Positions 33,507 through 40,362 of a DNA stretch of 51,031 bases are shown piece by piece. A program made the position numbers and the translations under genes. A model generated the notes under the pieces. The model did no database searches and was not told the origin of the DNA. It saw nothing but the letters and a program-made list of their open reading frames with translations. Source of the stretch: an uncultured Bacteroidales bacterium (GTDB taxonomy: Bacteria > Bacteroidota > Bacteroidia > Bacteroidales > Bacteroidaceae). Positions within the stretch are counted from its first letter, which is position 1; every line of letters starts with the position of its first letter. The DNA lies in contig CADAGX010000025.1 of the NCBI GenBank assembly GCA_902787575.1, forward strand, positions 1 through 51,031. Reading direction: 5' to 3'.

Positions 33507-35120
33507 TTAGTTTACGCCCGAATTGGAGGACATATTGCCTTTCTGCTTCGAACTGGTGGCCCGCAGGTTGCCGAAGAAATAATAATAAGGATAATAGCCC
33601 TTGTAGCGTGGGAAGAGTTCCTTGGCATGGCCGGCACGGTCCGACATATAGGGCTGTATGGCGTTCATAAAGGCTTGCAGGCGAGGCAGGCGCAGGTTCA
33701 GGTTCGCGAATCCCTGTTCGATGCCGGGGAAGTTGTTGCTTGCCAGCAGTATGCCGTCGGCCACATTCTCGGGAGTGGTGCTGCCCTGAAGTGGGTTAAT
33801 GCGAGCCGAGAAGTCGGGCATCAACTTGGTGTAGAGACAGACGGCAAGGCTGTTGTAGAGCGCATTCAAGCTGCGGCCTTCCACGAGCGAGAGGTTGTAG
33901 CCGAGGAAGGTGGGCTGCTGATACTGCGACTCGAAACTATCGCGCAAGGGCTCCGTCATGCGAATCTTGAACATCTCGGAGTCTGCATCCACCAGTTCGG
34001 GGTGCCGCACCATGGCTCCGTACTTCTGACAGAAGGACTTCTCGAACGGCACGTCTCGCAGCACGCGCAGGTACTTTTCGGCCAGTTCCCACTCGCCACG
34101 CATCAGCGCGCTTTTTACCATCAGGTGTAGCAAGCGGACTGTGGGGCCTGTCATCACCATCTGTTCCATACATTGGTGCAGACACGTCAGCATAAAGCCT
34201 CCGTGATAGCTGCCCTCTGGAATGTAGAGACTCACTGCTGTATTCTGCAGCCCGTCCATTCCGTGCACGTACATGGTGTCGAACTCGAGTCGGATGTCGT
34301 AGAGACGGTCGCAAATCTGGTCGGTGTGGACCAGTGCTATCGCATAGTAGGCCGCTATCGGACGGTTGCTCACCTCGGCATTCTTGCGAGCCACCCGCTG
34401 AATGGTGCCCCAATCCTGCCGGTACTCGGCCTCCATCAGTTGCGAAATGATGCGCACATAAGGCCGCCGACTCTCTCCGAAGCCTATGCTGCACACAAAG
34501 ATGAGCGCCACAGCCAGTAGCTGACCGCTCCACTGCTTCCATGTCTGCCCCTCGGGAGCAACAAAGAAAGCAGGCAGAGGCTTTCGGCTTACCAGTCTGA
34601 ACGCCACAGCCACCACCAGCAGGCATACAAACACTGCTGCCGGAATGCCCATGATGCGACCTGTCTCGGCCTCGAAGAAGAGGTCCATACCTAAATATGT
34701 AAACGCCAAGACACAGATGCCAGCCGGCACAAACTGCAGCCACTGCCACCGGCCGCGCAAACGCAGCAGGTATCCGCAGAACCACGAACCGACCGTCAGC
34801 AAGACTGCCAGCAGAAAGCCGCCCATCCAAGGGTGATAGAACGGTTGCAGCAACATACGGCCCACATACCATAGCGGACCGCCAGGCTGATTGAGTACAA
34901 AAAACATCTGGTCGGGATTCGCCACCCAGAAACTATACTCGCGGCAAATGCGAAACACCACTCCATAATAGACCGAAGCCCAAACCCAAGCGGCCAGAAA
35001 GAAAACCACTAGCATGTTCACCCGAAGCAAATGCCAGTACCGCTGGCCCTTGTCGGCTACGCTCTGTGGCTGCTCTGCAGCACGAGAGTCCTTAGATATC
35101 TTGTTCTTCTGCTTGCTCAT
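33507..35120 (-). CDS. DUF6057-like multi-spanning membrane protein
   Basis: 537 aa. After a polar N-terminus (MSKQKNKISKDS..) there are about six membrane helices within residues 30-225 (LLRVNMLVVFFLAAWVWASV; WMGGFLLAVLLTVGSWFCGY; FVPAGICVLAFTYLGMDLFF; IPAAVFVCLLVVAVAFRLVS; LLAVALIFVCSIGFGES). A large soluble C-terminal region of TPR-like helices follows (YRQDWGTIQRVARKNAEVSN; ALMRGEWELAEKYLRVL). It matches my recollection of the DUF6057 family, which has no known function. It is the first gene of the operon with the propeller lipoprotein, so the two may form one envelope complex. Confidence 0.75.
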   Translation of the reverse strand: MSKQKNKISKDSRAAEQPQSVADKGQRYWHLLRVNMLVVFFLAAWVWASVYYGVVFRICREYSFWVANPDQMFFVLNQPGGPLWYVGRMLLQPFYHPWMGGFLLAVLLTVGSWFCGYLLRLRGRWQWLQFVPAGICVLAFTYLGMDLFFEAETGRIMGIPAAVFVCLLVVAVAFRLVSRKPLPAFFVAPEGQTWKQWSGQLLAVALIFVCSIGFGESRRPYVRIISQLMEAEYRQDWGTIQRVARKNAEVSNRPIAAYYAIALVHTDQICDRLYDIRLEFDTMYVHGMDGLQNTAVSLYIPEGSYHGGFMLTCLHQCMEQMVMTGPTVRLLHLMVKSALMRGEWELAEKYLRVLRDVPFEKSFCQKYGAMVRHPELVDADSEMFKIRMTEPLRDSFESQYQQPTFLGYNLSLVEGRSLNALYNSLAVCLYTKLMPDFSARINPLQGSTTPENVADGILLASNNFPGIEQGFANLNLRLPRLQAFMNAIQPYMSDRAGHAKELFPRYKGYYPYYYFFGNLRATSSKQKGNMSSNSGVN

Positions 35121-35137
35121 ATCTCATATTTTGTGGG

Positions 35138-35145
35138 CAAAGATA
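35138..35145 (-). promoter_or_regulatory. -7 box of the DUF6057-lipoprotein-nagB transcript
   Basis: Minus-strand TATCTTTG, 17 bp before the ATG at 35120. Immediately upstream lies the block GCAAACGAGCGGAA (from 35148), also present twice in the MATE promoter region. Confidence 0.55.
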
Positions 35146-35306
35146 CGGCAAACGAGCGGAATACACAAGAAAAAACATAGTTTTTATCTTGAGGATTCCT
35201 GAGTGCCGCACATCTTCGACCAACGGTCAGAGCACGGCTGCATATTTAATAATATGGTAAATGTTTAAATCCGTAAATCTTTTTTGGCTGTAATGCCAAA
35301 AAACAC

Positions 35307-35314
35307 TATCTTTG
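35307..35314 (+). promoter_or_regulatory. -7 box for the 35324 gene
   Basis: TATCTTTG at 35307-35314. It overlaps the TTG that opens the longer frame, so the true start is the ATG at 35324 and the leader is only a few nucleotides long. Confidence 0.6.
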
Positions 35315-35323
35315 CCACCCGAT

Positions 35324-35860
35324 ATGAGAAAACTGAGCAATCCTTGGATATGGCTGAGGCGGCTGAGGCAGCGCAGGGGCTACGGCGTACACTCGCCCTT
35401 TGCGTTCCGTTTCCTCACGGAAGTTGTCTATGAGCAAGGAGCGTTCTACGACTTCGAAGTCCTCGACCGTCAGCTACGTCCCCTGCAGCGACTACGCATC
35501 CGCCGTCTGCTGCACATGCTCTTTCGGCTCTCCAACTTCGTGCAGCCGGAGCGCATTTATGTGCCAGCCGAGGCCAGTCTGGAAGCCAGCTACCTTCAGG
35601 CTGGCTGCAAGCATGCCACACTCAGCCCCGTAGAAACGCCAGACTGCAACGCAGCCACACTTTGCTTCGTGCGGCAGCCCAGCGAAGTGTCGGCAGAGAC
35701 ACTCGGGCCTCGGTCGGTGCTGGTGCTCGACAGGCTACAGAGTCACAAGGCTTGGTTCCGTTCGTTGCCTGCCACCGTGTTTTTCGACTTGCATGATATC
35801 GGCGTTGCTATCTTCGACAACGCGTACAACCGACAATACTACACAATAAACTTCGAATGA
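35324..35860 (+). CDS. Short relative of a Bacteroidetes SAM-methyltransferase-like family
   Basis: 178 aa starting MRKLSNPWIWLRRLRQ. The N-terminus 'RGYGVHSPFAFRFLTEVVYE' and the C-terminal 'FFDLHDIGVAIFDNAYNRQYYTINF' resemble both ends of a family of about 250-aa Bacteroidetes proteins annotated as SAM-dependent methyltransferases. The middle is shortened and has no recognisable glycine-rich SAM loop, so it is probably catalytically inactive or a specialised short form. The stop overlaps the start of the cobalamin adenosyltransferase gene (ATGA, 35857-35860), which implies coupled expression. Function unknown. Confidence 0.6.
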   Translation: MRKLSNPWIWLRRLRQRRGYGVHSPFAFRFLTEVVYEQGAFYDFEVLDRQLRPLQRLRIRRLLHMLFRLSNFVQPERIYVPAEASLEASYLQAGCKHATLSPVETPDCNAATLCFVRQPSEVSAETLGPRSVLVLDRLQSHKAWFRSLPATVFFDLHDIGVAIFDNAYNRQYYTINFE

Positions 35861-36411
35861 AAAAGAATAGCATTTATACCCGTCGTGGAGACGACGGAAC
35901 GACACAGTTAGCCAGCGGCCAGCGAGTACCGAAGACCTGCGCACGGCTCGAGGCTTACGGAACGGTGGACGAATTAAACAGCCAACTGGGGCTATTGCTG
36001 ACATATGTCACAGAATCCGAAGACCGTCAGCAACTGCTCAGTTGCCAGCGCCTCCTCTTCAGTATCGGAGCCTGGCTGTCCACAGAAAATGCATCGGAAG
36101 ATACGTGTCATGTAACAGCCGAAGATGTGCAGGCCCTTGAGCACGCCATTGACAAAGCCGGAGAGGGTCTTCCACGCTGGCGAGGCTTTGTACTGCCCGG
36201 CGGCACGCGCGCTGCCGCCGTCTGCCACGTGTGCCGCACCGTGTGTCGCAGAGCCGAGCGTCGCATCCTGACGCTCGGGCAGGAATGCCCTGTTGAACCT
36301 CGCTTGCTGGCGTACATCAACCGCCTTAGCGACTACCTCTTTGTGCTGGCCTCGCGACTCAACCTATTGGGGGGCGTAGAAGAAATTTTATGGGAAAATC
36401 GTACAACGTAA
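35857..36411 (+). CDS. PduO-type cob(I)alamin adenosyltransferase
   Basis: Transfers the adenosyl group of ATP to reduced corrinoids to make adenosylcobalamin. 184 aa, the usual PduO/CobA2 length. Motifs: YTRRGDDGTTQLASGQRVPK at the N-terminus (ATP-binding), RLEAYGTVDELNSQLGLL, and the late helix CRRAERRILTL...LAYINRLSDYLFVLAS carrying the conserved Arg/Glu and Asn/Asp residues. Translation is coupled to the upstream methyltransferase-like gene. No cobalamin riboswitch or biosynthesis genes are nearby, so it probably serves B12 salvage. Confidence 0.93.
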   Translation: MKKNSIYTRRGDDGTTQLASGQRVPKTCARLEAYGTVDELNSQLGLLLTYVTESEDRQQLLSCQRLLFSIGAWLSTENASEDTCHVTAEDVQALEHAIDKAGEGLPRWRGFVLPGGTRAAAVCHVCRTVCRRAERRILTLGQECPVEPRLLAYINRLSDYLFVLASRLNLLGGVEEILWENRTT

Positions 36412-36423
36412 CAAAATAATATG

Positions 36424-36431
36424 TATCTTTG
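36424..36431 (+). promoter_or_regulatory. -7 box of the DUF2795 gene
   Basis: TATCTTTG at 36424-36431, giving a leader of about 45 nt to the ATG at 36485. Confidence 0.55.
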
Positions 36432-36484
36432 CCCGCCCTTAAGGGAAAAATGACGAAATAAAGAACAAAATAACTAATAAAACT

Positions 36485-36706
36485 ATGTACTGGACACTTG
36501 AAATGGCCTCGAAACTGGAGGATGCTCCTTGGCCGGCCACAAAGGAAGAACTCATCGACTACGCAGTGCGCAGCGGCGCGCCGCTCGAAGTAATCGAAAA
36601 TCTGAATGAGATAGAAGACGAAGGCGACGTCTACGAAAACATTGAAGACCTCTGGCCTGACTATCCAACGAAAGAAGATTTCCTTTTCAACGAGGATGAG
36701 TATTAG
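36485..36706 (+). CDS. DUF2795 family small acidic protein
   Basis: 73 aa, starting MYWTLEMASKLEDAPWPATK. The pattern W(T/S)LE.A..L.DAPWPATK.ELIDYA.RSGAP..VIENL matches the DUF2795 family, common in Bacteroidetes. The second half is strongly acidic (EIEDEGDVYENIEDLWPDYP). Function unknown; cytoplasmic. It has its own promoter and a strong terminator, so it is a single-gene unit, which suggests high or constitutive expression. Confidence 0.85.
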   Translation: MYWTLEMASKLEDAPWPATKEELIDYAVRSGAPLEVIENLNEIEDEGDVYENIEDLWPDYPTKEDFLFNEDEY

Positions 36707-36710
36707 AGGA

Positions 36711-36750
36711 AACAGGCAATGCAACGTCAAGTAGCATTGCCTGTTTCTTA
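36711..36750 (+). terminator. Terminator of the DUF2795 gene
   Basis: AACAGGCAATGC (36711-36722) pairs perfectly with GCATTGCCTGTT (36734-36745), then TCTTATCTCTTC. Confidence 0.8.
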
Positions 36751-36787
36751 TCTCTTCTCAGCAGGCAACACATAATAAACAGAATAC

Positions 36788-37963
36788 ATGACTACATACC
36801 CATCAAGGCATTTGTCCTTCTTCGCATTATTGCAGAGAGGCTGGAGGTCGGTCCTCCCCATTGTTTTTGTAAGTCTACTCTCTTTGACAGCTACCTGTTC
36901 TGACGCAGGCTCTGCCGCCACACCGATGCTGAAAGGCAAGATTTCTTCCTACAACGAGTTCGGCGCTGCTATGTTAGATTTCACCCAAACAGACATGACC
37001 AAGGCTGGATTCACATTCGGCGATGTCATCAGCATCACCATTGACGGGAACATAGAAATTGTCATGCCTTACTATGACGGCTACTACGCCCGTAATGGCG
37101 AATACCTGTGCGTTGCCTATCCCACCTATCCCAGCATCTGTTTCACGGCCAATAACACCGGGCTGCCTGAAGAGTTCTTGGGGCTCGAGGGGCATGACAT
37201 TATCGTTAGGATGAAAGAAAAGGGTGGCAAAATCGATGTACAACAGGCTCTGAGCATGAAGTACAACAACGACCGCGCGAATTATTCCGACATCTCTGAC
37301 GAGGAGTTTGCCAATGCACGTACCGTGAGCGTTGGCGAAATCACAAGCCGTATTCTCTACCGTAGTTCATCGCCTTTCTGCAACGAAATCAATCGCGCAT
37401 ACTATGTGTCGGAGTATATGGAACGTGAAAAGGTAAAGACCGTGCTTAATCTCGCTGATACCGAAGATAAGATGCTCTCTTACGACATGCCATCCTACAG
37501 CCGTAAACTCTGGGAGGGAGGTCATGTGATACTATGTCCTCTGAAGGCAGACCCCACAGCAGACGACTATAACAAACGGCTGATAGATGCCTTGAAGGAA
37601 CTTCCGTCACATCCAGCCCCTTATCTCGTGCATTGCATGGAGGGAAAGGACCGCACTGGATATGTGTGTGCACTGCTTGAGGGTTTATGCGGAGCCTCGT
37701 ATGAAGAGATAGTGGCCGACTATCTGATCACCTACAATAACTATTACAAAGTCAATCCGGTAAAAGACTCCACTCTTTGCATCACTCTTGTGTCGTTGAG
37801 ACTCAACCCATGCCTCATGTATTATGCAGGTATTAACGACGAAGCACAACTGCCCGACGCTGACTATGCAAAAGCATTCTCCAGCTTTTTGCTTTCACAT
37901 GGTATGAGCCAGCAGCAACTGGATACCCTCATTCAGGCTTTGACTGTTTCAAAACCGCGATAA
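36788..37963 (+). CDS. Exported tyrosine-protein phosphatase
   Basis: 391 aa. The N-terminus has a hydrophobic export segment (SVLPIVFVSLLSLTATCSD), possibly a lipoprotein with Cys37. Residues about 48-155 form a small beta-barrel domain (AMLDFTQTDMTKAGFTFGDV..., ending in an EGHDIIVRMKEKGG turn) resembling the C-terminal domain of SAM hydroxide adenosyltransferases. Then comes the phosphatase: RILYRSSSPFCNEINRA, VKTVLNLADTEDKM, and the P-loop HCMEGKDRTG (His282-Gly291, nucleophile Cys283, Arg289). The two-domain layout with a lysine in the P-loop is that of bacterial Y_phosphatase3-type enzymes, which act on phosphotyrosine and sometimes phosphoinositides. It has no obvious partner gene nearby. 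Confidence 0.87.
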   Translation: MTTYPSRHLSFFALLQRGWRSVLPIVFVSLLSLTATCSDAGSAATPMLKGKISSYNEFGAAMLDFTQTDMTKAGFTFGDVISITIDGNIEIVMPYYDGYYARNGEYLCVAYPTYPSICFTANNTGLPEEFLGLEGHDIIVRMKEKGGKIDVQQALSMKYNNDRANYSDISDEEFANARTVSVGEITSRILYRSSSPFCNEINRAYYVSEYMEREKVKTVLNLADTEDKMLSYDMPSYSRKLWEGGHVILCPLKADPTADDYNKRLIDALKELPSHPAPYLVHCMEGKDRTGYVCALLEGLCGASYEEIVADYLITYNNYYKVNPVKDSTLCITLVSLRLNPCLMYYAGINDEAQLPDADYAKAFSSFLLSHGMSQQQLDTLIQALTVSKPR

Positions 37964-38015
37964 TCCTTTTTGCAGTCGCACAGATTGTGCAAGTATCTAT
38001 AAGGTATTAGGCTGC

Positions 38016-38060
38016 AGCGAGAGAAGGAGACAGACGCCGGCGCCGCCTCTTTCTCTCGCT
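38016..38060. terminator. Hairpin between the phosphatase and winged-helix genes
   Basis: AGCGAGAGAA (38016-38025) pairs with TTCTCTCGCT (38051-38060), with a GC-rich interior (CGCCGGCG). It lies between convergent gene ends; the T-tract is weak, so the terminator role is probable but not certain. Confidence 0.5.
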
Positions 38061-38103
38061 TAGCCGCTCCCAAAAAGGGAAGTGGAACGTTACACTGAAT
38101 CTG

Positions 38104-38397
38104 CTACTTGGTTTTCACCTTCAAGTAGCTCTTCAGCGCTTCGACGTATTCCTCGAAGGCTTTCACGCCCGCAGGCGTGATGCGGCAGAGGGTGCAAGGC
38201 TTACGGCCCTTGAAAGTCTTTTCCACTTCTATATAGCCCGCTGCCGAGAGTTTGTCTATCTGCACGCTCAGGTTGCCTGCCGTGGCTCCGGTCTGTTCTC
38301 GGATGTAAGGAAACTCGGCTTCCTCGGTACTGATGAGCAGCGAGACGACAGCCAGGCGGAGCTCCGAGTGAAGCAGTGGATCTAACGGTTTGAACAT
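38104..38397 (-). CDS. Winged-helix transcriptional regulator (HTH_34-like)
   Basis: 97 aa. A single winged-helix domain of the MarR-like type used by small regulators: LHSELRLAVVSLLISTEEAEF, the recognition region EQTGATAGNLSVQIDKLSAAG, and the wing YIEVEKTFKGRKPCTLCRIT, with a C-terminal helix for dimerisation (FEEYVEALKSYLK). No ligand domain. It is encoded 12 nt after the membrane protein gene at 38410-39036. This regulator-plus-membrane-protein pairing is common in Bacteroidetes and suggests that the regulator controls its own operon. Confidence 0.87.
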   Translation of the reverse strand: MFKPLDPLLHSELRLAVVSLLISTEEAEFPYIREQTGATAGNLSVQIDKLSAAGYIEVEKTFKGRKPCTLCRITPAGVKAFEEYVEALKSYLKVKTK

Positions 38398-38409
38398 GTC
38401 CGAACCTCC

Positions 38410-39036
38410 TTATTTCTGGTTTTGCATGAAAATCGTCACACCGGGTACAATCAGCCCAATCAAGGCCACCGCTGCCATTACATAGAGCTGCGCATGTCCG
38501 GTGAAATGTAGCGCGCCAAAGAATCCTCCGAGACCAGCTAAGAGTCCGCACACCTGAATGGTACGGTTCCGAATGACGAGACCTGTGATGGTTGTTCCCA
38601 TTCCGAAACAAAGCGAGATGATGCTGGTGATGCAGCCAAAAACACAGACCTTTGGCATAATCAGTTCCATTGGCAGCATTCCGCAGCCAATAAAACCGAG
38701 TATCATGCCCATGCCACAGCAGAATACTCCAAAGGTAGACCACACGTGACCGATGACCTTCCCGACAAAAGTAGTTGGAATGTTCTCTCTGTGTTTGTCA
38801 ATTATCCAGTTGCCTGCGTAGCCTACCAACCATAACACGGCCCAGAGCATATTCCATGCCGGTCCGCCATGATTTTTCCATAGGTAGGCGATGAACAACG
38901 AGAATAGGACTACACAAAGTCCCCACCAGATAAGCGGTATTGCCGAATTCTTGTTCATGGTGCGCTGGCTGCGCTCTATTGATTCTCTGATTATCTCCAG
39001 ACTGCGCTCGGCAGTCAGATTGTTGTTTTCTTCCAT
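38410..39036 (-). CDS. Multi-spanning membrane protein paired with the winged-helix regulator
   Basis: 208 aa from the ATG at 39036 (MEENNNLTAERSLEIIRES); the longer frame to 39147 begins beside the promoter and is not used. The N-terminal 30 residues are a cytoplasmic helix (SLEIIRESIERSQRTMNKNS). About six membrane segments follow: IPLIWWGLCVVLFSLFIAYL, PAWNMLWAVLWLVGYAG, TFGVFCCGMGMILGFIGCGM, VCVFGCITSIISLCFGMGTT, CGLLAGLGGFFGALHF and LYVMAAVALIGLIVPGVT. No transporter motif is visible; function unknown. It is probably co-transcribed with the regulator downstream. Confidence 0.75.
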   Translation of the reverse strand: MEENNNLTAERSLEIIRESIERSQRTMNKNSAIPLIWWGLCVVLFSLFIAYLWKNHGGPAWNMLWAVLWLVGYAGNWIIDKHRENIPTTFVGKVIGHVWSTFGVFCCGMGMILGFIGCGMLPMELIMPKVCVFGCITSIISLCFGMGTTITGLVIRNRTIQVCGLLAGLGGFFGALHFTGHAQLYVMAAVALIGLIVPGVTIFMQNQK

Positions 39037-39144
39037 TGTTGTTTCTCTTTTTAGAGGTTTAGTGTTTGTTTTTACTGTTCTCTGGTCTCGTCCGCGCTCC
39101 TGCAGAAAGCACGTCTTTGACCATTTGTGTCCGGTACACGGCGG

Positions 39145-39152
39145 CAAAGGTA
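39145..39152 (-). promoter_or_regulatory. -7 box of the membrane protein/regulator operon
   Basis: Minus-strand TACCTTTG, giving a leader of about 105 nt to the ATG at 39036. Upstream, 39153-39608 contains no gene: AT-rich DNA to about 39340 with nothing recognisable, then the inverted-repeat element. Confidence 0.55.
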
Positions 39153-39359
39153 GAGAAGTTTATAATATAAACCAAATTATTTTGCAAAATATTTGTTTCT
39201 CAGCCCGTAATTTAACATTTCGTAGGCGAAAACTGGAGAAAAAGATCTTGCGAAGGGGCGTAAAAGACATGATGAAAGCGACAAGTCTCGGGTGCTGCAT
39301 CGCTTTTCTGAGCATGATTCAAAAGAAAGAAAACATCTACCCACTAAAATTTTTTCGCG

Positions 39360-39561
39360 AAAAAACCTACATGCCTACACTTGAGACCCGTATTTCCTTG
39401 TGCCACAATTCGTTTCTGGCGTGTAGGTTTTGGTGTAGGCACGCGTTTTTAGTGTAGGTTTTGCCTACACGGCAGGGCTTGCCTACACTCGAACCTACAC
39501 TGCTGTAGTGTGCATGGTTACAACAACTTAACATTCCAAAGTGTAGGATTGTAGGTTTTTT
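39360..39561. repeat. Inverted-repeat element, copy 2 (MITE-like)
   Basis: The ends at 39360-39380 (AAAAAACCTACATGCCTACAC) and 39541-39561 are 21-bp inverted repeats with two mismatches, matching the ends of the copy at 200-368. Inside, paired GTGTAGG units at 39421 and 39433 oppose CCTACAC units ending at 39488 and 39500, and GTGTAGG-TTTTG-CCTACAC (39452-39470) forms a small hairpin. The outer left flank is a TTTTTTCGCGAAAAAA palindrome (39350-39365). The interior differs in sequence from copy 1 but keeps the same plan. Confidence 0.7.
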
Positions 39562-39608
39562 GGAGGAAAAACTTTTAGGAGGCAAACAGGCGGCACTCCG
39601 CTCGCCAG

Positions 39609-40139
39609 CTATTCGACGCGGCACATATGGTAGCCCATGCGGCGGAGCTGTACGGCAACGCCCATCAGATAAAGCTGGTGGAGGCTGCTGACGTAGGCAT
39701 CGAAGGCTTGTTTCGTGCCGGGCTCGATGGCTTGGCGTCGCAGAAGGTTGTGGGTCCGCGAGGCACACTCGCCGGCCAGTCGCTCGAGGGCTGCGGAGTC
39801 GTCGCCGTGGAGTTGCAGCACGTCCTCGCGAATGTATTCGTCGAGCTGGTCGTAGCCGCGCTTGTCGCGCATGTAGGCGTAGAGATCAGTGATGTGTGAA
39901 TAGACTTCCCAATCCTCTTCCCACCAACAGGCAACGGCCATGCCAATGTACATCATCCAGCCCAGCGAGGCTGTGGGGTAGGCGGCAAACTCGCGAATGC
40001 CGTCGGGCAGGTAGGCGCGAGCCAGTTCTTCCCATTTCTCTTCCACGTCAGGGCATTGCGGCAGTCGCTCGTCCACTTCGTGCATCCACTGCAGATACTG
40101 GTGCAGGTCGGTACGCAGGGTTTCTTCGTACGTTTTCAT
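39609..40139 (-). CDS. Conserved Bacteroidales protein of unknown function
   Basis: 176 aa, mostly alpha-helical and soluble, starting MKTYEETLRTDLHQYLQWMH. It has a central hydrophobic segment (AAYPTASLGWMMYIGMAVACWW) that is too aromatic and acidic-flanked to be a clear membrane helix. It then has YAYMRDKRGYDQLDEYIREDVL and a C-terminal helical pair (AFDAYVSSLHQLYLMGVAVQLRRMGY), both quoted only in part. No domain I can name. It has its own TAACTTTG box 5 bp upstream of the ATG and ends next to the inverted-repeat element. Confidence 0.68.
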   Translation of the reverse strand: MKTYEETLRTDLHQYLQWMHEVDERLPQCPDVEEKWEELARAYLPDGIREFAAYPTASLGWMMYIGMAVACWWEEDWEVYSHITDLYAYMRDKRGYDQLDEYIREDVLQLHGDDSAALERLAGECASRTHNLLRRQAIEPGTKQAFDAYVSSLHQLYLMGVAVQLRRMGYHMCRVE

Positions 40140-40143
40140 GCTG

Positions 40144-40151
40144 CAAAGTTA
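40144..40151 (-). promoter_or_regulatory. -7 box of the 39609-40139 gene
   Basis: Minus-strand TAACTTTG at 40144-40151, ending 4 bp before the ATG; predicts a near-leaderless message. Confidence 0.5.
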
Positions 40152-40237
40152 CGTTTTTTCTGGCTAAATGTATGCCATACTCTACAATTTTTCGTAACTT
40201 TAACCTGCGGTTTTAGTTACTCATGCTCGGAAAAGCT

Positions 40238-40343
40238 AAAATAAATTTTGCTTTTCACTCGCTTAATCGTAACTTTAACCTGCGGTTTTAAAAATAAATT
40301 TTGCTTTTCACTCGCTTAATCGTAACTTTGCAGCAGACAAACA
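40238..40343 (+). promoter_or_regulatory. Tandemly duplicated promoter of the 40363 gene
   Basis: A 53-bp unit occurs twice. Both copies keep TTTG-N19: 40247-40250 with TAACTTTA at 40270-40277, and 40300-40303 with TAACTTTG at 40323-40330. Only the downstream copy has the full TAnnTTTG consensus; the upstream one has lost the final G. A third partial copy (GTAACTTTAACCTGCGG) lies at about 40194-40210. Confidence 0.75.
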
Positions 40344-40362
40344 TCCTAATGCAGATACAGAC

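Noticed and set aside
36788-37060. Possible fusion of a SAM hydroxide adenosyltransferase domain with a phosphatase as a novel architecture
   Set aside because: I recall the same two-domain layout in other bacterial tyrosine phosphatases, so it is not new here.
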